The notes beneath the pieces were generated by a model that was given only the letters and a program-made list of their open reading frames with translations, searched no databases and was not told the origin of the DNA. This document shows, piece after piece, positions 33,509 to 46,707 of a stretch of 64,000 bases of DNA. The DNA is from Hemibagrus wyckioides (lineage: Eukaryota; Chordata; Actinopteri; Siluriformes; Bagridae): contig NC_080717.1 in the NCBI RefSeq assembly GCF_019097595.1, positions 26,974,376 to 27,038,375 on the forward strand. The letters run 5' to 3'. The translations under genes were made by a program, and so were the position numbers. Within the stretch, counting starts at the first letter, position 1. Every line of letters starts with the position of its first letter.

Positions 33509-34095
33509 TTTGTATTAATCACAGCTATAACTTAAGTAAGAACAGGGACTAACTTGTCTCTTGGATGTTGCACAACGTTACATTGAGCAAAACCATTAAC
33601 ATTAACGAGGTGCTGTATGGTATCCTCTGTAAATCACTGTGGTATAAGCAGAATAAGCAGGTGTTATTCCTTAAATAATGCCACACCTTAGTGGGAAACA
33701 GAGATGAAGCAGCTACGGCATAATAAACGTCATGTGACCTTCACAGACAGGAAGCACAAGGGACGAGAGCAACCGAACACTTCATTACTCTTAATGATAC
33801 CATATTCCATCACTGCCCAGTTCTCAGATCTGACCGGTCACTTACATAACAGTGTCACTCAAATCACAGCTTCACATTAAAAGCTCTGTGAGGAGATTTT
33901 TTTTATTTCACGTTTATGGAAGGAGTCTCCAGTTTCAGAGGTTTGTAACAGTAAGTTCTTCACCACAGGAAAGGTTTCATGATGGAGGAGTTTTTATGCT
34001 CTGATGTTCCTCAGTATCTCGACTTGCTGCACTTTTTGTGAACATGATGTAAATAAATTATATACAAAATTTATACTACACCTCATTTACCAAGA

Positions 34096-34192
34096 GAGAG
34101 AGACAGACAGACAGAGAGATGCAGAGAGACACACAGACAGAGAGAAAGAGAGAGACCAATACAGACAGAGAGAGAGAGATAGAGACCGATAC

Positions 34193-34227
<35 letters not shown>

Positions 34228-35650
34228 TACAGACAGAGAGAAAGATAGAGACTGATATAGAGAAAAAGAGGGAGACCGATACAGACAGAGAGAAAGATAG
34301 AGATACTGATACAGAGCGAGAGAAAGAGAGAGACTGATACAGAGAGAAAGAGAGAGAGAGAGAGAGAGCCCGATACAGACAGGGAGAAAGATAGAGAGAG
34401 ACCGATACATACAGAAAGAAAGATAGAGAGAGACAGATACAGACAGAGAGAAAGAGAGAGAGAAACAGATACAGAGAGAAAGACAGAGAGAGACCGATAC
34501 AGACAGGGAGAAAGATAGAGAGAGACTGATACAGACAGGGAGAAAGATAGAGACTGAAACAGAGAAAGAGAGAGAGCCTGATACAGACAGAGAGAAAGAT
34601 AGAGACAGACAAATACAGACAGGGAGAAAGATAGAAAGAGACCGATACAGACAGAGAGAAAGATAGAGACTGATACAGAGAAAGAGAGAGACCAATACAG
34701 ACAGAGAGAAAGATAGAGAGAGACTGATACAGAGAGAGAGAGAAAGAGAGAAACTGATACAGAGAGAAAGAGAGAGACCGATACAGACAGAGAGAAAGAT
34801 AGAGAGAGACCGATACAGACAGACAGAGAGACCGATACAGACAAAGAGAAACCGATACAGACAGAGAGAGAGACCCATACAGACAGAGAGACCGATACAG
34901 ACAGAGAGAAAGATAGAGAGAGACCGATAGACAGAGAGAAAAAGATAGAGAGAGACCGATAGACAGAGAGAAAGATAGAGAGAGACCGATAGACAGAGAG
35001 AAAGATAGAGAGAGACCGATAGACAGAGAGAAAGATAGAGACCGATACAGACAGAGAGAAAGATAGAGACCGATACAGACAGAGAGAAAGATAGAGACCG
35101 ATACAGACAGAGAGAAAGATAGAGACCGATACAGACAGAGAGAAAGATAGAGAGACAGATACAGAGAGAAAGATAGAGAGACAGATACAGACAGAGAGAA
35201 AGATAGACAGAGGCCGATACAGACAGAGAGAAAGATAGAGACCGATACAGACAGAGAGAAAGATAGAGAGAGACCAATACAGACAGAGAGAAGGATAGAG
35301 AGAGACTGATACAGAGAGAGAGAAAGAGAGAGAGAGAGACTGATACCGACAGAGAGAAAGAGAGAGACTGATACAGAGAGAAATATAGAGAGAGACCGAT
35401 ACAGACAGAGAGAAAGATAGAGAGAGACCGATATGGACAGAGAGAAAGAGAGAGACAGATACAGACAGAGAGACAGATAAATGCAGACAGGAAGAGAGAC
35501 AAATGCAGGTACAGAAAGAGACAGAGAGATAAAGAGAGAAAGATTAATAGTTACAGAGACAAGTAGATGGGGGGGGTAGAGAGAGACAGATAAAGACAGA
35601 CAGAGTGAGAGACAGAGTGAGAGACAGAGTGAGAGACAGACAGACAGAGC
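34096..35650. repeat. Purine-rich GAGA/CAGACAGAG minisatellite
   Basis: About 1.5 kb of units like GAGACCGATACAGACAGAGA followed by GAAAGATAGA, with units mostly about 30-40 bp. Almost pure purine interrupted by C/T at regular spacing. Lies in far1 intron 1, about 0.4 kb from the proposed first exon. Confidence 0.93.
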
Positions 35651-36078
35651 TATTAGACACTTTCATTCTGTCTCACTTACACTTGATGAAGTTAGTATTC
35701 AGTGAGACAGTGAAATCGGTTTAAGAGAAACTCTTAGTTCACTTTCTGTTCACTTTCAGAGAGCGGAAATAAACACAGACCAGAAGTACACCACTTATCT
35801 CCACTAGTCGTGTTCACACACCGTGTCATTTACTGCATTTTTATTCCACTAAAATCGCTCAGAAATCAACTTTAAGCGGAACCTGACAGAATGTTTTCCT
35901 CTTCATGGCAGCAGCAGCAGATAGGCGTCGCTTTCACACTGCACCACTGTGCTACAGCTAACGGAGCTAACACTCTACATACGCGTGCATTTCTGCAAAC
36001 TAACACTCCTGAACACCGGGATAAAATCCCACAGACATGGCAAAGTGGAGCGCAGGAGGTTGAAAAGCCACCGCTTAC

Positions 36079-36260
36079 CTCAGATATGTAATATACTCCA
36101 CCCTGGGCTCCTGCGTTTATTAAACAGCAACACAACCCGGTGCAGATCCGCTTCAGTACTGATGCCACACGCATCCGCCGCGCGCTGCCGGAGTTTCAGT
36201 GTTAGCATTAGCTTAGCTTCGGAGAGCAACGCCGGGTTGCCAGGCAATGGAAATCAAAGC
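36079..36260 (-). other. far1: Putative noncoding first exon / promoter of far1
   Basis: The ATG exon of far1 has an upstream acceptor, so an untranslated exon is required. On the minus strand a consensus donor, TCTGAG|gtaagc, ends at 36079 in a locally GC-richer segment. Just upstream (36267-36274) is a perfect TGACGTCA CRE-type site. An RFX X-box-like GTTGCCAGGCAAT lies at 36236-36248. The 5' limit is not determinable. The direction and donor fit far1, but no transcript evidence is available here. Confidence 0.5.
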
Positions 36261-36266
36261 GCGTGC

Positions 36267-36274
36267 TGACGTCA
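36267..36274. promoter_or_regulatory. CRE/ATF palindrome TGACGTCA
   Basis: Perfect 8-bp TGACGTCA followed by a second CGTCAC half-site, just upstream of the proposed far1 first exon. Its position suits a CREB/ATF promoter element. Function is inferred from the motif only. Confidence 0.4.
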
Positions 36275-36469
36275 CGTCACTATATACATACACACATAGA
36301 CACCGCGAAAAAAACAAACAAATAATAATAATAATAATAATCATAATAATAATAATCATAATAATAACAACAACAATAATGAATGTTTACGTCATTTTAA
36401 AAAGGTCAAAATAACAATAACATAAGGTGACATTTAAAATAATTTATGTTGAATATTTAGTCCATTAGT

Positions 36470-36815
36470 TCATCTATCCAATCCATCCATCCATCCATCC
36501 ATCCAGTCATTAATTCCATCCATCCACCCATCCATCCATCCATCCAGCCAATCATTAATTCATCCATCCAATCCATCCGTCCATCCAATCCATCTGTCCA
36601 TCCATCCATCCAGTCATAAATTTCATCCATCCATCCATCCATCCATCCAGTCATTTATCCATTCATAAATTTCATCCATCTATCCATCCATCCATCCATC
36701 CATCCAGTCATTTATCCATTCATCAAGCTGTCAATCCATCCATCCATCCATCCATCCATCCATCCATCCATCCAGTCATTTATCCATCCATCCATCCATC
36801 CATTCAGTCATTCAT
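36470..36815. repeat. TCCA (GGAT) repeat array
   Basis: Tandem CATCCATCC tetranucleotides with interspersed CAGTCATTTATCCATTCAT segments. Lies just upstream of the proposed far1 promoter. Confidence 0.9.
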
Positions 36816-37392
36816 CAGATCTTGAGCCTGAAATAAAAGTTCATCTGTTCAAGCTATAATTGAAACACAAAATTTTGTCCTAAAAAATGAAGGTTAAATA
36901 AAGGTTTTTTTCGTGAATAGAAGCTATTAAAATTCAGTTCATTAATTCATTACAATGTAATCATTATTGATTTCTTGATTATCTTGTGAATAAGGACATA
37001 ATGTGAATAATCTTTTAAAGGAATCTTAATTTTAACCACAGCCACAACACGCAGCTTTATGAAGGATGTTCCTACTTTGGGAGCTTTTCTTAAGGAAAGT
37101 TAATAGAGAGCTTCTTTGTCAACTCTATTTCAGCAAAAATAATAAATTACTATTTTTAGTAAATGATTAGTGAACGCAACACTATGCACAGGTGCCAGTG
37201 TAGTTCGATTTTTAACATTTTTAAGAAATAGAGGAGGATAATGACAATGTAAAGACATAGGTTTTATGACAGATTTTCAAACACAGTAGAAAGGGAAGTG
37301 AGGGACACTGAACACTGATTACACACAGCTCCCACAGTCAAAAGGGCAGCAATGTCTGCAATAAATGTCAAGACTTTCAGAGTTTGGCACAG

Positions 37393-37421
37393 AGGAGAAC
37401 TGCAGAGAGAGAGAGAGAGGT

Positions 37422-37465
<44 letters not shown>

Positions 37466-37533
37466 AAGAGATAGACAGTGAGAAAGAGAGAGAGACAGAG
37501 AGAGCGAGAGATAGACAGTGAGAAAGAGAGAGA
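37393..37533. repeat. (GA)n-rich tract
   Basis: GAGA runs with GATAGACAGTGAGAAAGAGA interruptions, in the far1-ovch2 intergenic region. Confidence 0.85.
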
Positions 37534-37646
37534 GCAGACAACCACTCAGCCCCTTATCTCAGGACACCAGACAGTGTTAGATATATTAAAGTTTCTGTTT
37601 ACATCTCCACATCTCTCTCTCTCTCTCTTTGAATAAATAGATAAAC

Positions 37647-37750
37647 ACTGATCAGCCATAACATTAAAACCACCTTCCTATTATTGCCCCCCTTATGCCA
37701 CTACAACAGCTCTGACTCGCTGAGGCATGGACTGCATGTGCCCACACATA
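37647..37750 (-). mobile_element. Tc1-like end fragment
   Basis: CACTGATCAGCCATAACATT followed by a region with GAGGCATGGACTGCATG is the right end of the same Tc1 family in reverse orientation. It lies between far1 and ovch2. Confidence 0.65.
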
Positions 37751-38730
37751 TCCATGGTCCTTACTGAAAAAAAACATACTATAACTAAGTTTTTTTTACT
37801 ACAAATAAATTTATCTAATATTAATCTAGATTAATAAAACATAGCTTTATCACACACACACACACAAATATATATATATGACTCGACTCTGGTGTGACGT
37901 TTTCTTTCTACTTTCTACTCCTCCATCTTCCTCCCCTCTTGCTCATCCTCTTCCTCTTGTCTGTTAATGTTATTCGTCATAGTCCTCTCCTGTGTTGGTG
38001 ATGGAGACATATTTCCTTTGTATTTCCTGAACATTCCACCATGCTACATAAGCTCTGATGAGAAAAGGAATAAATAAATAAATGGAAAAATGAATGAATT
38101 TTTTCATATTTCTTTCTTCATAGCCCCCATGAGGAAGAGAAGTTGCATATCCTTGAGGAACAGAGCACAGGTGATGTAGTGTCTAACCACAGAGCTGTAG
38201 AAAAGCTGACAGCGTGAAACGTGACACAAGATAGAGTCTCTTCAGAGTGACCCAATATGAGTTTGAGACTGAGTTTGGGGAAGCACTGAGAGACAGTTAT
38301 TACACAAGGGTGTACAAGGATTGGAGGAAGTGCCAGTGTAAGCTAAAACAGTTCACAGTTACAGTTTGAAAGGTGCAAGCTATAATATTTACTCAAGCGA
38401 CTAGGAATTACAGTGCGTTTACTTCAAACCGTTCTTGTCAGGCCTGCTGTTCAGAGTTTATGTAGGATTTATTTTCTTTCAGGTGTTCCTGAAGCCCATA
38501 ATTACCATTATGGAGGTTTACGAACGTTGCCAGGCAACATTGCCATGGAGATCCCACTTGGATTTGGTTGCACAATAAGCTGATCATTATTTACTTCTAG
38601 GCAGCTAATGCCACGATTAACACGGAGCATTTAGCAAGCAGAGCAGTTTCTGTGAATGGAGTAAATGGAGTGGGGCATTAGTTACTGCACTTGTTAGTGC
38701 ATACATACTCTTCTGTCCATCAGTGAGACT

Positions 38731-38767
<37 letters not shown>

Positions 38768-38919
38768 GGCTTTGACTGTAATTAAGGCATGAACTTTAGC
38801 TTTAGCTTCAGCTGCTGTGGAGATGGAAAAAAGAGACCTCAAACCTCTTATTAAGTGAAAACGGGGGCAATTTAGTGGCAGATACAAATTTTTTTACAGG
38901 TCTATTTACTTTAATGATT

Positions 38920-39290
38920 CTTTTTCATAGATTCATAGGTACAACAATTCATTTTCATCGATTCATCACTTTCATGGATTCATTAATGATTCTTTTTCAT
39001 AGGTTCATTATTGTAAAGATTCATACGTACTTTAATGACTAATTATTATAGATTCATTATATTAAAGGTTCATAGGTACGTTAGCGAGTCGTTTCTCATA
39101 GATTCATACAACAATTCATTTTCGTCGATTCATTACTTTCATAGATTCATACATTAATGATTCTTTTTCATAGATTAATTATTGTAAAGATTCATAAATA
39201 CATTAATGATTCATTTTTATAGATTCATTATTTTAAAGATTCAAAGATACGATAATGAGTCATCCCTTCATGAAGAGTCATAAAGAGTCA
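38920..39290. repeat. Degenerate ~167-bp repeat, TTCATAGATTCATT motif
   Basis: Two copies beginning ACAACAATTCATTTTC at about 38941 and 39108, with internal sub-repeats of TTTTCATAGATTCAT. About 0.8-1.1 kb upstream of ovch2. Confidence 0.7.
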
Positions 39291-40007
39291 TGATTCATTT
39301 TTACTGATTCAAATGTGTGGAATAAGCCAGTGGAACCAACTGGGAAACCTGCATCTGTCTTTTCAAAATAAATCAAATCTTTCTTTGCTGAGAAAATGAT
39401 TACACTTTCAGCACAAAAAATTATAATAATTTTTTTTGTCTACTTTTTACAAAAGTGCTGTACAGCTCAAACTGGATTACACGGAAATCTTCAGCCCTAA
39501 AGGTCACCCTTTCTTGCCTCTTATTCACCAGGGAATTCTTGACTGCAGTAAAAAGTGACTCCTTTTAGCGCTTCTCTGTTTTATTGACTGTCTGAAACAA
39601 AACCTGTTCAGGATATAAATCCAAAGCGGTTCATGTTCCATCGTTGACCTTCACGAAACTGGTGTGTTTTCAGACCAGAGGCATTTTCCTGATGCCACAT
39701 GCGTTTTTATCAGGCTTTTAACAGGCGTGCTCAGCTTCCTGGCTGGTGAATGACCAGTGCTCAGTAAACCTGGAGCGCTGAATGAACTTATCTCCTGTTT
39801 TAAAAACACTGTAATAAATGTAACCAGAAAATCTAAATTAATAATATTTTAACTGTATGGACAAGGAAAGTAAAATGCCTAGACATGAGATTAGACTGTC
39901 CAGATTAGATTTATTTATTTTTTTTGAAAACTGAACTGTTTTTTTTTATTTTTCACATTTAGTTACCCAGTTGTCCCCTGTTTACAACTTTAACACCCCT
40001 TCCTCTG

Positions 40008-40015
40008 TATAAAAG
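40008..40015 (+). promoter_or_regulatory. ovch2: TATA box of ovch2
   Basis: TATAAAAG lies 46 bp upstream of the ovch2 ATG. A start site about 30 bp downstream would give a very short 5' UTR of about 16 nt, typical of compact secreted-protease genes. Assigned from motif and position. Confidence 0.6.
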
Positions 40016-40053
40016 CCCCAGGTTTAACTGGAGATGTCAGCATTCATGTCACA

Positions 40054-43000
40054 ATGACTCTCTTGTCTCTCTGGATCTTTGCAGTTCTCCTCCGTCTCAT
40101 GTGCCGTTCACGTGCTGCCCTTCTCGACGGTAAGAACATCACTTTTAACACGCTACCAGTGAAATGTTTTGATGTATGGTGCACACGAACATTCTTCCGG
40201 TAATTACGGCAATGTCATCATCTGTACAGGAGCAAAGTGTGGCTCTCCACGGCTAGGAAGCACATTCGACCGCTACCTGAGGATTGTTGGAGGCTCACCG
40301 GCGCTTTACGGTTCTCACCCCTGGCTGGCATGTACCTTTCTAACTGATGCAGTGTAATAATAAAGGGTTTTTTTCAGCTCAGGGGGTGATTTTACCGTGT
40401 CCAGGTGAGTAAAGTGAGCTATGTGTTTTCAGGTGTCTCTGAGATTCAGAGGATCTCATTTCTGTGGAGCTGCCATCCTTACTGACTGCTGGCTTCTGAC
40501 TGCTGCTCACTGCTTCTCTACTTCCACAGCGTGAGGACTAATGCTATGTCTTTACTCTTATACTACTACATAAAAAATAAGTAAATAAAAAAAATAAAAA
40601 AAATTAATAATAATAAATGAATGAATAAAAAAAAAGAAAGGAAATAAATAAATGAAAAGATTTATTATTGTTATTATTAGTATTAGTATTATTATTTTTT
40701 TTGTTATGCAAGTCGATGTACTTAATAATACTTAATAATATAATTTCTATTACTAATATAATTTGAAATAATATTTTACTGCAGATCTCTTTTTAAAAAG
40801 AATTTAAAAATCCTTTTATTCATGCATTTTATTTAATCTGCTTTTAATCGGTTTCTAAATATAGTATCCAGTGGTATTATCACTGGACAAATACGCAAGT
40901 TTTAATTTTTATGGATTAAAATAAGCTTAAGGCATATTAAAAGAAAAATACTATATCATAAATAAAAATAAAGTGCAGCAGAAGTAAAGAGATCCGTCAT
41001 ATGCAGAGGAAAATAGGATTTTTTTTTTTTAAATCTAGATTTAAAAATGAATATTGAATGAATATTTTGGTAAATATTGTACTATTTATGAAGTAACCAC
41101 CCTTCATTATCCCTTTTGACACCTCACTCGTCTGTTATATTGCGCAGTATTTTTAGGACTACTGGATAAATATTCTTACATTTTTACTAAACTGTACATA
41201 TTCTTACTGAACTGTACAGTTTACAGTGTGTTCTATTCATACATTCGAGCACACGGTGTGTATGATAAGTGTATTTACTTTTGAACACTGTGTAATCAGG
41301 ACCAGATCAGCAATGTGACAACACATGACAAGTGATTTGATTGCATTCGATACATCTGTGTTTGGATAGAGAGTTCCTGCATGTTGTGGAGGCCGTAGTG
41401 GGCGAGTATGACCAGAGAGTGGTGGATCGTGGGGAGCAGACGTTTGGTGTGAAGAATGTGATACTTCATGAACAGTACCATCATACACTTCCTATGAACT
41501 ATGATATTGCCCTGCTAGAGCTGAAAGGACACATCCACTTCAGCAAGTTTTTTTTTTTCAGTTTTTTCAGTCATTTGTCCAGTCATACATATATACTGAT
41601 TTAAATAGTTGAAAAGTGTTCCAGTGCATCAAAATGGACTACTTTTGCTTGACATTGACTAAACTTTGACTAACCTTTTAACCATAAAAGTTTAGTCAGC
41701 TCTTTTAACCACAAGAACGTGGTTTCCTGAACTTCCTGTATATCATTGACAGATGATTTTGCTCAGCCTGTATGTCTTCCTCTGCCTGGTGAGATGTTCC
41801 CACCAAAGACCCCTTGCGTTGTTGCTGGATGGGGACGGACGAAAGAGAGTAATGATATTCAAGGTTTATTTACATGGATAATAACTTTAATGCCAACTTG
41901 ATTGAGTATTTAGCAGTTTTGCTTATTCTCAGGAGGTCGGGTGGCTTCAATTGTTCATGAAGTGCAGTTGGACCTGGTGGATCCAGCCACCTGCAAGCAT
42001 ATCCTACAGACCCTTAGACCAGGACTGCAAAACCTCACAGTGTTGTGTGCTGGACCAGAGAGAGGAGGGAAAGATGCCTGCCAGGTACCTAACCCTGACT
42101 TCCATCAATCACTTTCTTAAAGGTGGTTTGGCACATGTTCCAAACGTTGTGGCAACTACCTGAGAAGGCCAGTCTAGACATAGTTTCCAGGATCTGTTGA
42201 TCCAGAGACATTCTCAAACTGAGTATGAGGTCCCATCAGCGGGGCCTTAGCCAGGCTGAGGTGCCCAAGGCAACAACCAAGGCATTTTGGTGTTCAATGT
42301 TTGTTTCTAAACCAACGTTTTCCAAAAAAGCCACAAACGATAACAAGTAGCTAACAGCTAATGGAAAGGTTTCAACAAAAATATCTTCCTCAAACCAGAC
42401 TTGCTGGTATGGTTTAGAAAAAGTTTGATTGATAGTATAGTTCACGCACTCACTTTCAGTGATCGTATTATCCTTGTAAGGGCCAGAGTGAATAGAGAAC
42501 CTATCCTGGAAATACTGGGTGTGAGGTGGGAATACTTGATGCTATGACATAACTAAATAAAAATCATTAAAATCATACAAATCATGAGGCCCTGCTGATG
42601 AGACTTTAACTCATATTTAGTATGAGAATGTCTCTGGATCAATGGATCCTGGAAACTATGTCTGGACTGACCTTCTCAGGTAGTTGCCACCTCATCCTCA
42701 CCAGATGAAGTAAACAAAAATAAACAATTAATGAATGAATGACATGAACACTTACTGTATTCCACAGGGAGACTCAGGTGGACCTTTGCTGTGCCCACGG
42801 GCTGATGGACAATGGGTGGTGGTCGGAATCACATCATGGGGCAAAGGATGTGGACGCAGCTGGATCAACAACCGGATGAAACCTCTGATTGGAAGAAGCT
42901 CACCTGCAGTGTTCACTAGCATCCCTGTGTTCATCAAATGGTTATTCTGGAAAGGTGTGCCTCTTCTCTGGAGAAAGGGTTCAATATACAGTATGAGTGC

Positions 43001-46000
43001 AGTTTTTGAAGTAGTTTGCCCATTTGAGTCATAATGTTTTTGGGAATAAAGCTGACATTTGTTGTCTTTCAGGAAAAACAATCTCCCAGTTAAATGTACA
43101 AGATGGAGCTCTAAAAGGCAGTGAGGGAATTATACAATACCCGGTTCACCCAGGCCTGAACTACAGCAACAATGAGTGAGTCCTCAATGTTTCAGTGCTT
43201 TTTCTTAAGGTGTTCAGGAACACTGACTTGTTGTTGTTTTGTGGGCAGGGCAATCTCTTGGTCTATTACTGTACCAAGTGGCAAAAGAATCCTGTTAGAA
43301 TTCTTGAAGTTTGACCTGGAGAACCACCCTCTGTGCCAAAGTGACCACCTCACTGTGTTCACCGGTGAAGGCCTACCAATAGGTAAGGTAAGATTTAGAA
43401 TGACAGTGTGAACCAAAAATGGTTTCGTAAGGGTTCTTTAGTTGGTTGGGGTTCCAAGTGGCTTTAAAGATTATCCCAGGAAAACTGTGTGTGAAGTAGG
43501 AGTACATAATATGGTAGACCTTCTCTGGGCACCAAGTTTCCAAGTTTCTGGGAGGTTTGGGGAAACCAGCATCAAATTATGGAAAACATGGTGTGCTCCC
43601 ACCTCATAGGGGAGTGCATTCTCACCTCATTCCAGGGTAAATCTGGGGCATATTCCAGAAACACAGGGTATAAATAGGACTATACCCTAGGTGGGACAGC
43701 AGACTATGGCAAAGGACAATGCACAAATACATTCCCATGTTCATTCATAGTAGAAGATTAGATGGGCCATTCAACTTTACTGGCAAGGTTTTGGGTGGTT
43801 TTAAAAAAAAAACCCAATCAGACATGAAGAGAATGTGTAAAACTGTACATAGACAATGACCTCAGCTTAGGACCAAACCAAAGACCTTGGAGCTGTCTTT
43901 TTGACTAAAAAATAGAAACAGAACTGAAGGCTGAAATCAGTAGGATGGCAATGCTCGACAAAAGCTTCACACTAAAATGTAGCCTCTGCTCTGATATATG
44001 ACCTTTGACCACATGTATCTTGCTCTGTATTTGTAACCAGGCCGATTTTGTGGCAGCAAGTCCCCTGCACCAGTGCTCATACACTCCAACACCACCGTGC
44101 TTCATTTCATTTCTGATTTCAGCATCTCAGGCTCAGGCTTCTCTGTCCGCTTCAGAGCCGTCGAAGCTGACTACACTTTGGGTGAGTTACAAAATCGGGT
44201 GTCGCAACCGGTCACACTACCAAACCATAGCTAGCAAAGCTGGTTCTTAGAAAACATGATTTAAAAAAAATCAGTAGAGTAAAGAGCTACAACATGACAG
44301 TTATTAATAGATAAGTCAACAGAACAGGTACTGGGACCTCATTCCTAGCATATTTCTTTGTGTATGTTAGGGAGGGTCATGTGCAGAGCCATCAAGCAGA
44401 GGAAAATTTGTGTAGGTTTTTTTGTTGCATGCCAATTGTTATCATCATCAAACGTTGTGGAGGTTAGTTGCCTTGGGCATTTTTTTTTCCTTTGGGTGCC
44501 ATCATACAACACAACTTTTAACTGGGTACACATTTGTTTTTTCACTGTCACATGCTAGTTTTATCGGTCTTGCCTGGGCCTGACGATTGACCACGATTCT
44601 GATAACATTCTACTTTATCTGTTTACAACTTTTAACAGTAAATATGGTCCAGACAAAACAGAATAGCTTTAGATCCCTAATAAACGAGAGGAGACAGTGG
44701 TGAACACATGAAGAAGAAACCTTGAGTGGATCCTGGCTCAAAATGGAACCTGCCTCTTTCTGGGTGTCACCAGATAGTGAGATTATAAATAATTACACCT
44801 TCTAGTTAGACTTCATTATACAAACAAACCAAAACAAATGTAAATTCTGACCAGTGATGGATGTTAGACGGGTCCAGGGACAAGAAATCCAATGCGTTAT
44901 GGGAAAGGTACGATTACTGCTTCCATTAAAAACAATAATCCAGTAGACAATAGGAACCCAAATGCAAAGATGCCATTTTGAAGTAAATGTGTGGACTCTA
45001 CAGGACAGAATTTGTCCAGTGCCCTTGAGAACCCAATGTCTTATACTTGTTAACATTTTCTTTGCCCTATTCAGCTAATTAACAGCTGTTCCTAAGTTAA
45101 AACAGCCAGCTTCTAGCAGGGAAAACACAAATACACTATATTGCCAAAAGTATTCGCTCACCTGCCTTGACTCGCATATGAACTTAAGTGACATCCCATT
45201 CCTAATCCATAGGGTTCAATATGACGTCGGTCCACCCTTTGCAGCTATAACAGCTTCAACTCTTCTGGGAAGGCTGTCCACAAGGTTTAGGAGTGTGTTT
45301 ATGGGAATTTTTGACCATTCTTCCAGAAGCGCATTTGTGAGGTCACACACTGATGTTGGACGAGAAGGCCTGGCTCTCAGTCTCCGCTCTAATTCATCCC
45401 AAAGGTGTTCTATCGGGTTGAGGTCAGGACTCTGTGCAGGCCAGTCAAGTTTATCCACACCAGACTCTGTCATCCATGTCTTTATGTCTGACTGCTCTAG
45501 AGTCCAGAGGCGGCGTGCTTTACACCACTGCATCCGACGCTTTGCATTGCACTTGGTGATGTATGGCTTGGATGCAGCTGCTCGGCCATGGAAACCCATT
45601 CCATGAAGCTCTCTGCGCACTGTTCTTGAGCTAATCTGAAGGCCACATGAAGTTTGGAGGTCTGTAGCGATTGACTCTGCAGAAAGTTGGCGACCTCTTC
45701 GCACTATGCGCCTCAGCATCCGCTGACCCCGCTCCGTCAGTTTATGTGGCCTACCACTTCGTGGCTGAGTTGCTGTCGTTCCCAAACACTTCCACGTTCT
45801 TATAATACAGCTGACAGTTGACTGTGGAATATTTAGGAGCGAGGAAATTTCACGACTGGATTTGTTGCACAGGTGGCATCCTATCACAGTTCCACGCTGG
45901 AATTCACTGAGCTCCTGAGAGCGACCCATTCTTTCACAAATGTTTGTAAAAACAGTCTGCATGCCTAGGTGCTTGATTTTATACACCTGTGGCCATGGAA

Positions 46001-46669
46001 GTGATTGGAACACCTGATTCTGATTATTTGGATGGGTGAGCGAATACTTTTGGCAATATAGTGTATGTACAAGTATTCTCCAGGACCAGGGTTGGGGGTG
46101 CAGATATGTATGAATTCCAGAAAGTCCCCCAGATCCACCACATTGAGAGAATACTGTGTTATAACAATGCCTATTATATTTTGGAAATTCTATTGTGAAG
46201 CTAATATTTTCAAAACATTCCTAGTTCTCCCCTTGGATATAGATATGAACAACATCTAATTTCCCCATCTTTGTATCCACATATTTCCATCATTAGCCCT
46301 AATCTTGAGTGCTAATTATTTATAACACTCTGTCTGGCTGGGTTCAGCATGCACAGCTCTCCAAACAGGTGTGTACCTGGCACTAGAGACAGCTTTATCT
46401 CCTGAGACCTCCGTCTGTGCTCTTTTTCTAAGGTGACACAGCACAGGTGGGTCCCAGGAGACCTTGTGCTGGCAGGGCCATGACCATAACGACAGCTATG
46501 CCGGAGGATTGCACACACACACACACACACATCCCCAGAGAGTCAGGAGTGGTGGATCAAAACATCACTGCCGCACTTTCTCTCTCCACCACATGACCTC
46601 TGGTGGAAAGAAACACAACACCACAGCGTGTTTGTATTGCATGCAAACTGGCATTGTCTGCTGGGAGAT

Positions 46670-46707
<38 letters not shown>

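Larger units (their letters stand above)
36300..40000. other. Divergent far1-ovch2 intergenic region
   Basis: Contains the simple repeats and the Tc1 end listed separately. A perfect X-box-like palindrome GTTGCCAGGCAAC is at 38526-38538. No coding exon is recognised. Confidence 0.5.

Noticed and set aside
34083..35502. Long Ser/Leu-rich frames on the minus strand
   Set aside because: Translation of a GAGA/CAGACAGAG tandem array; all three minus frames look alike and repetitive.
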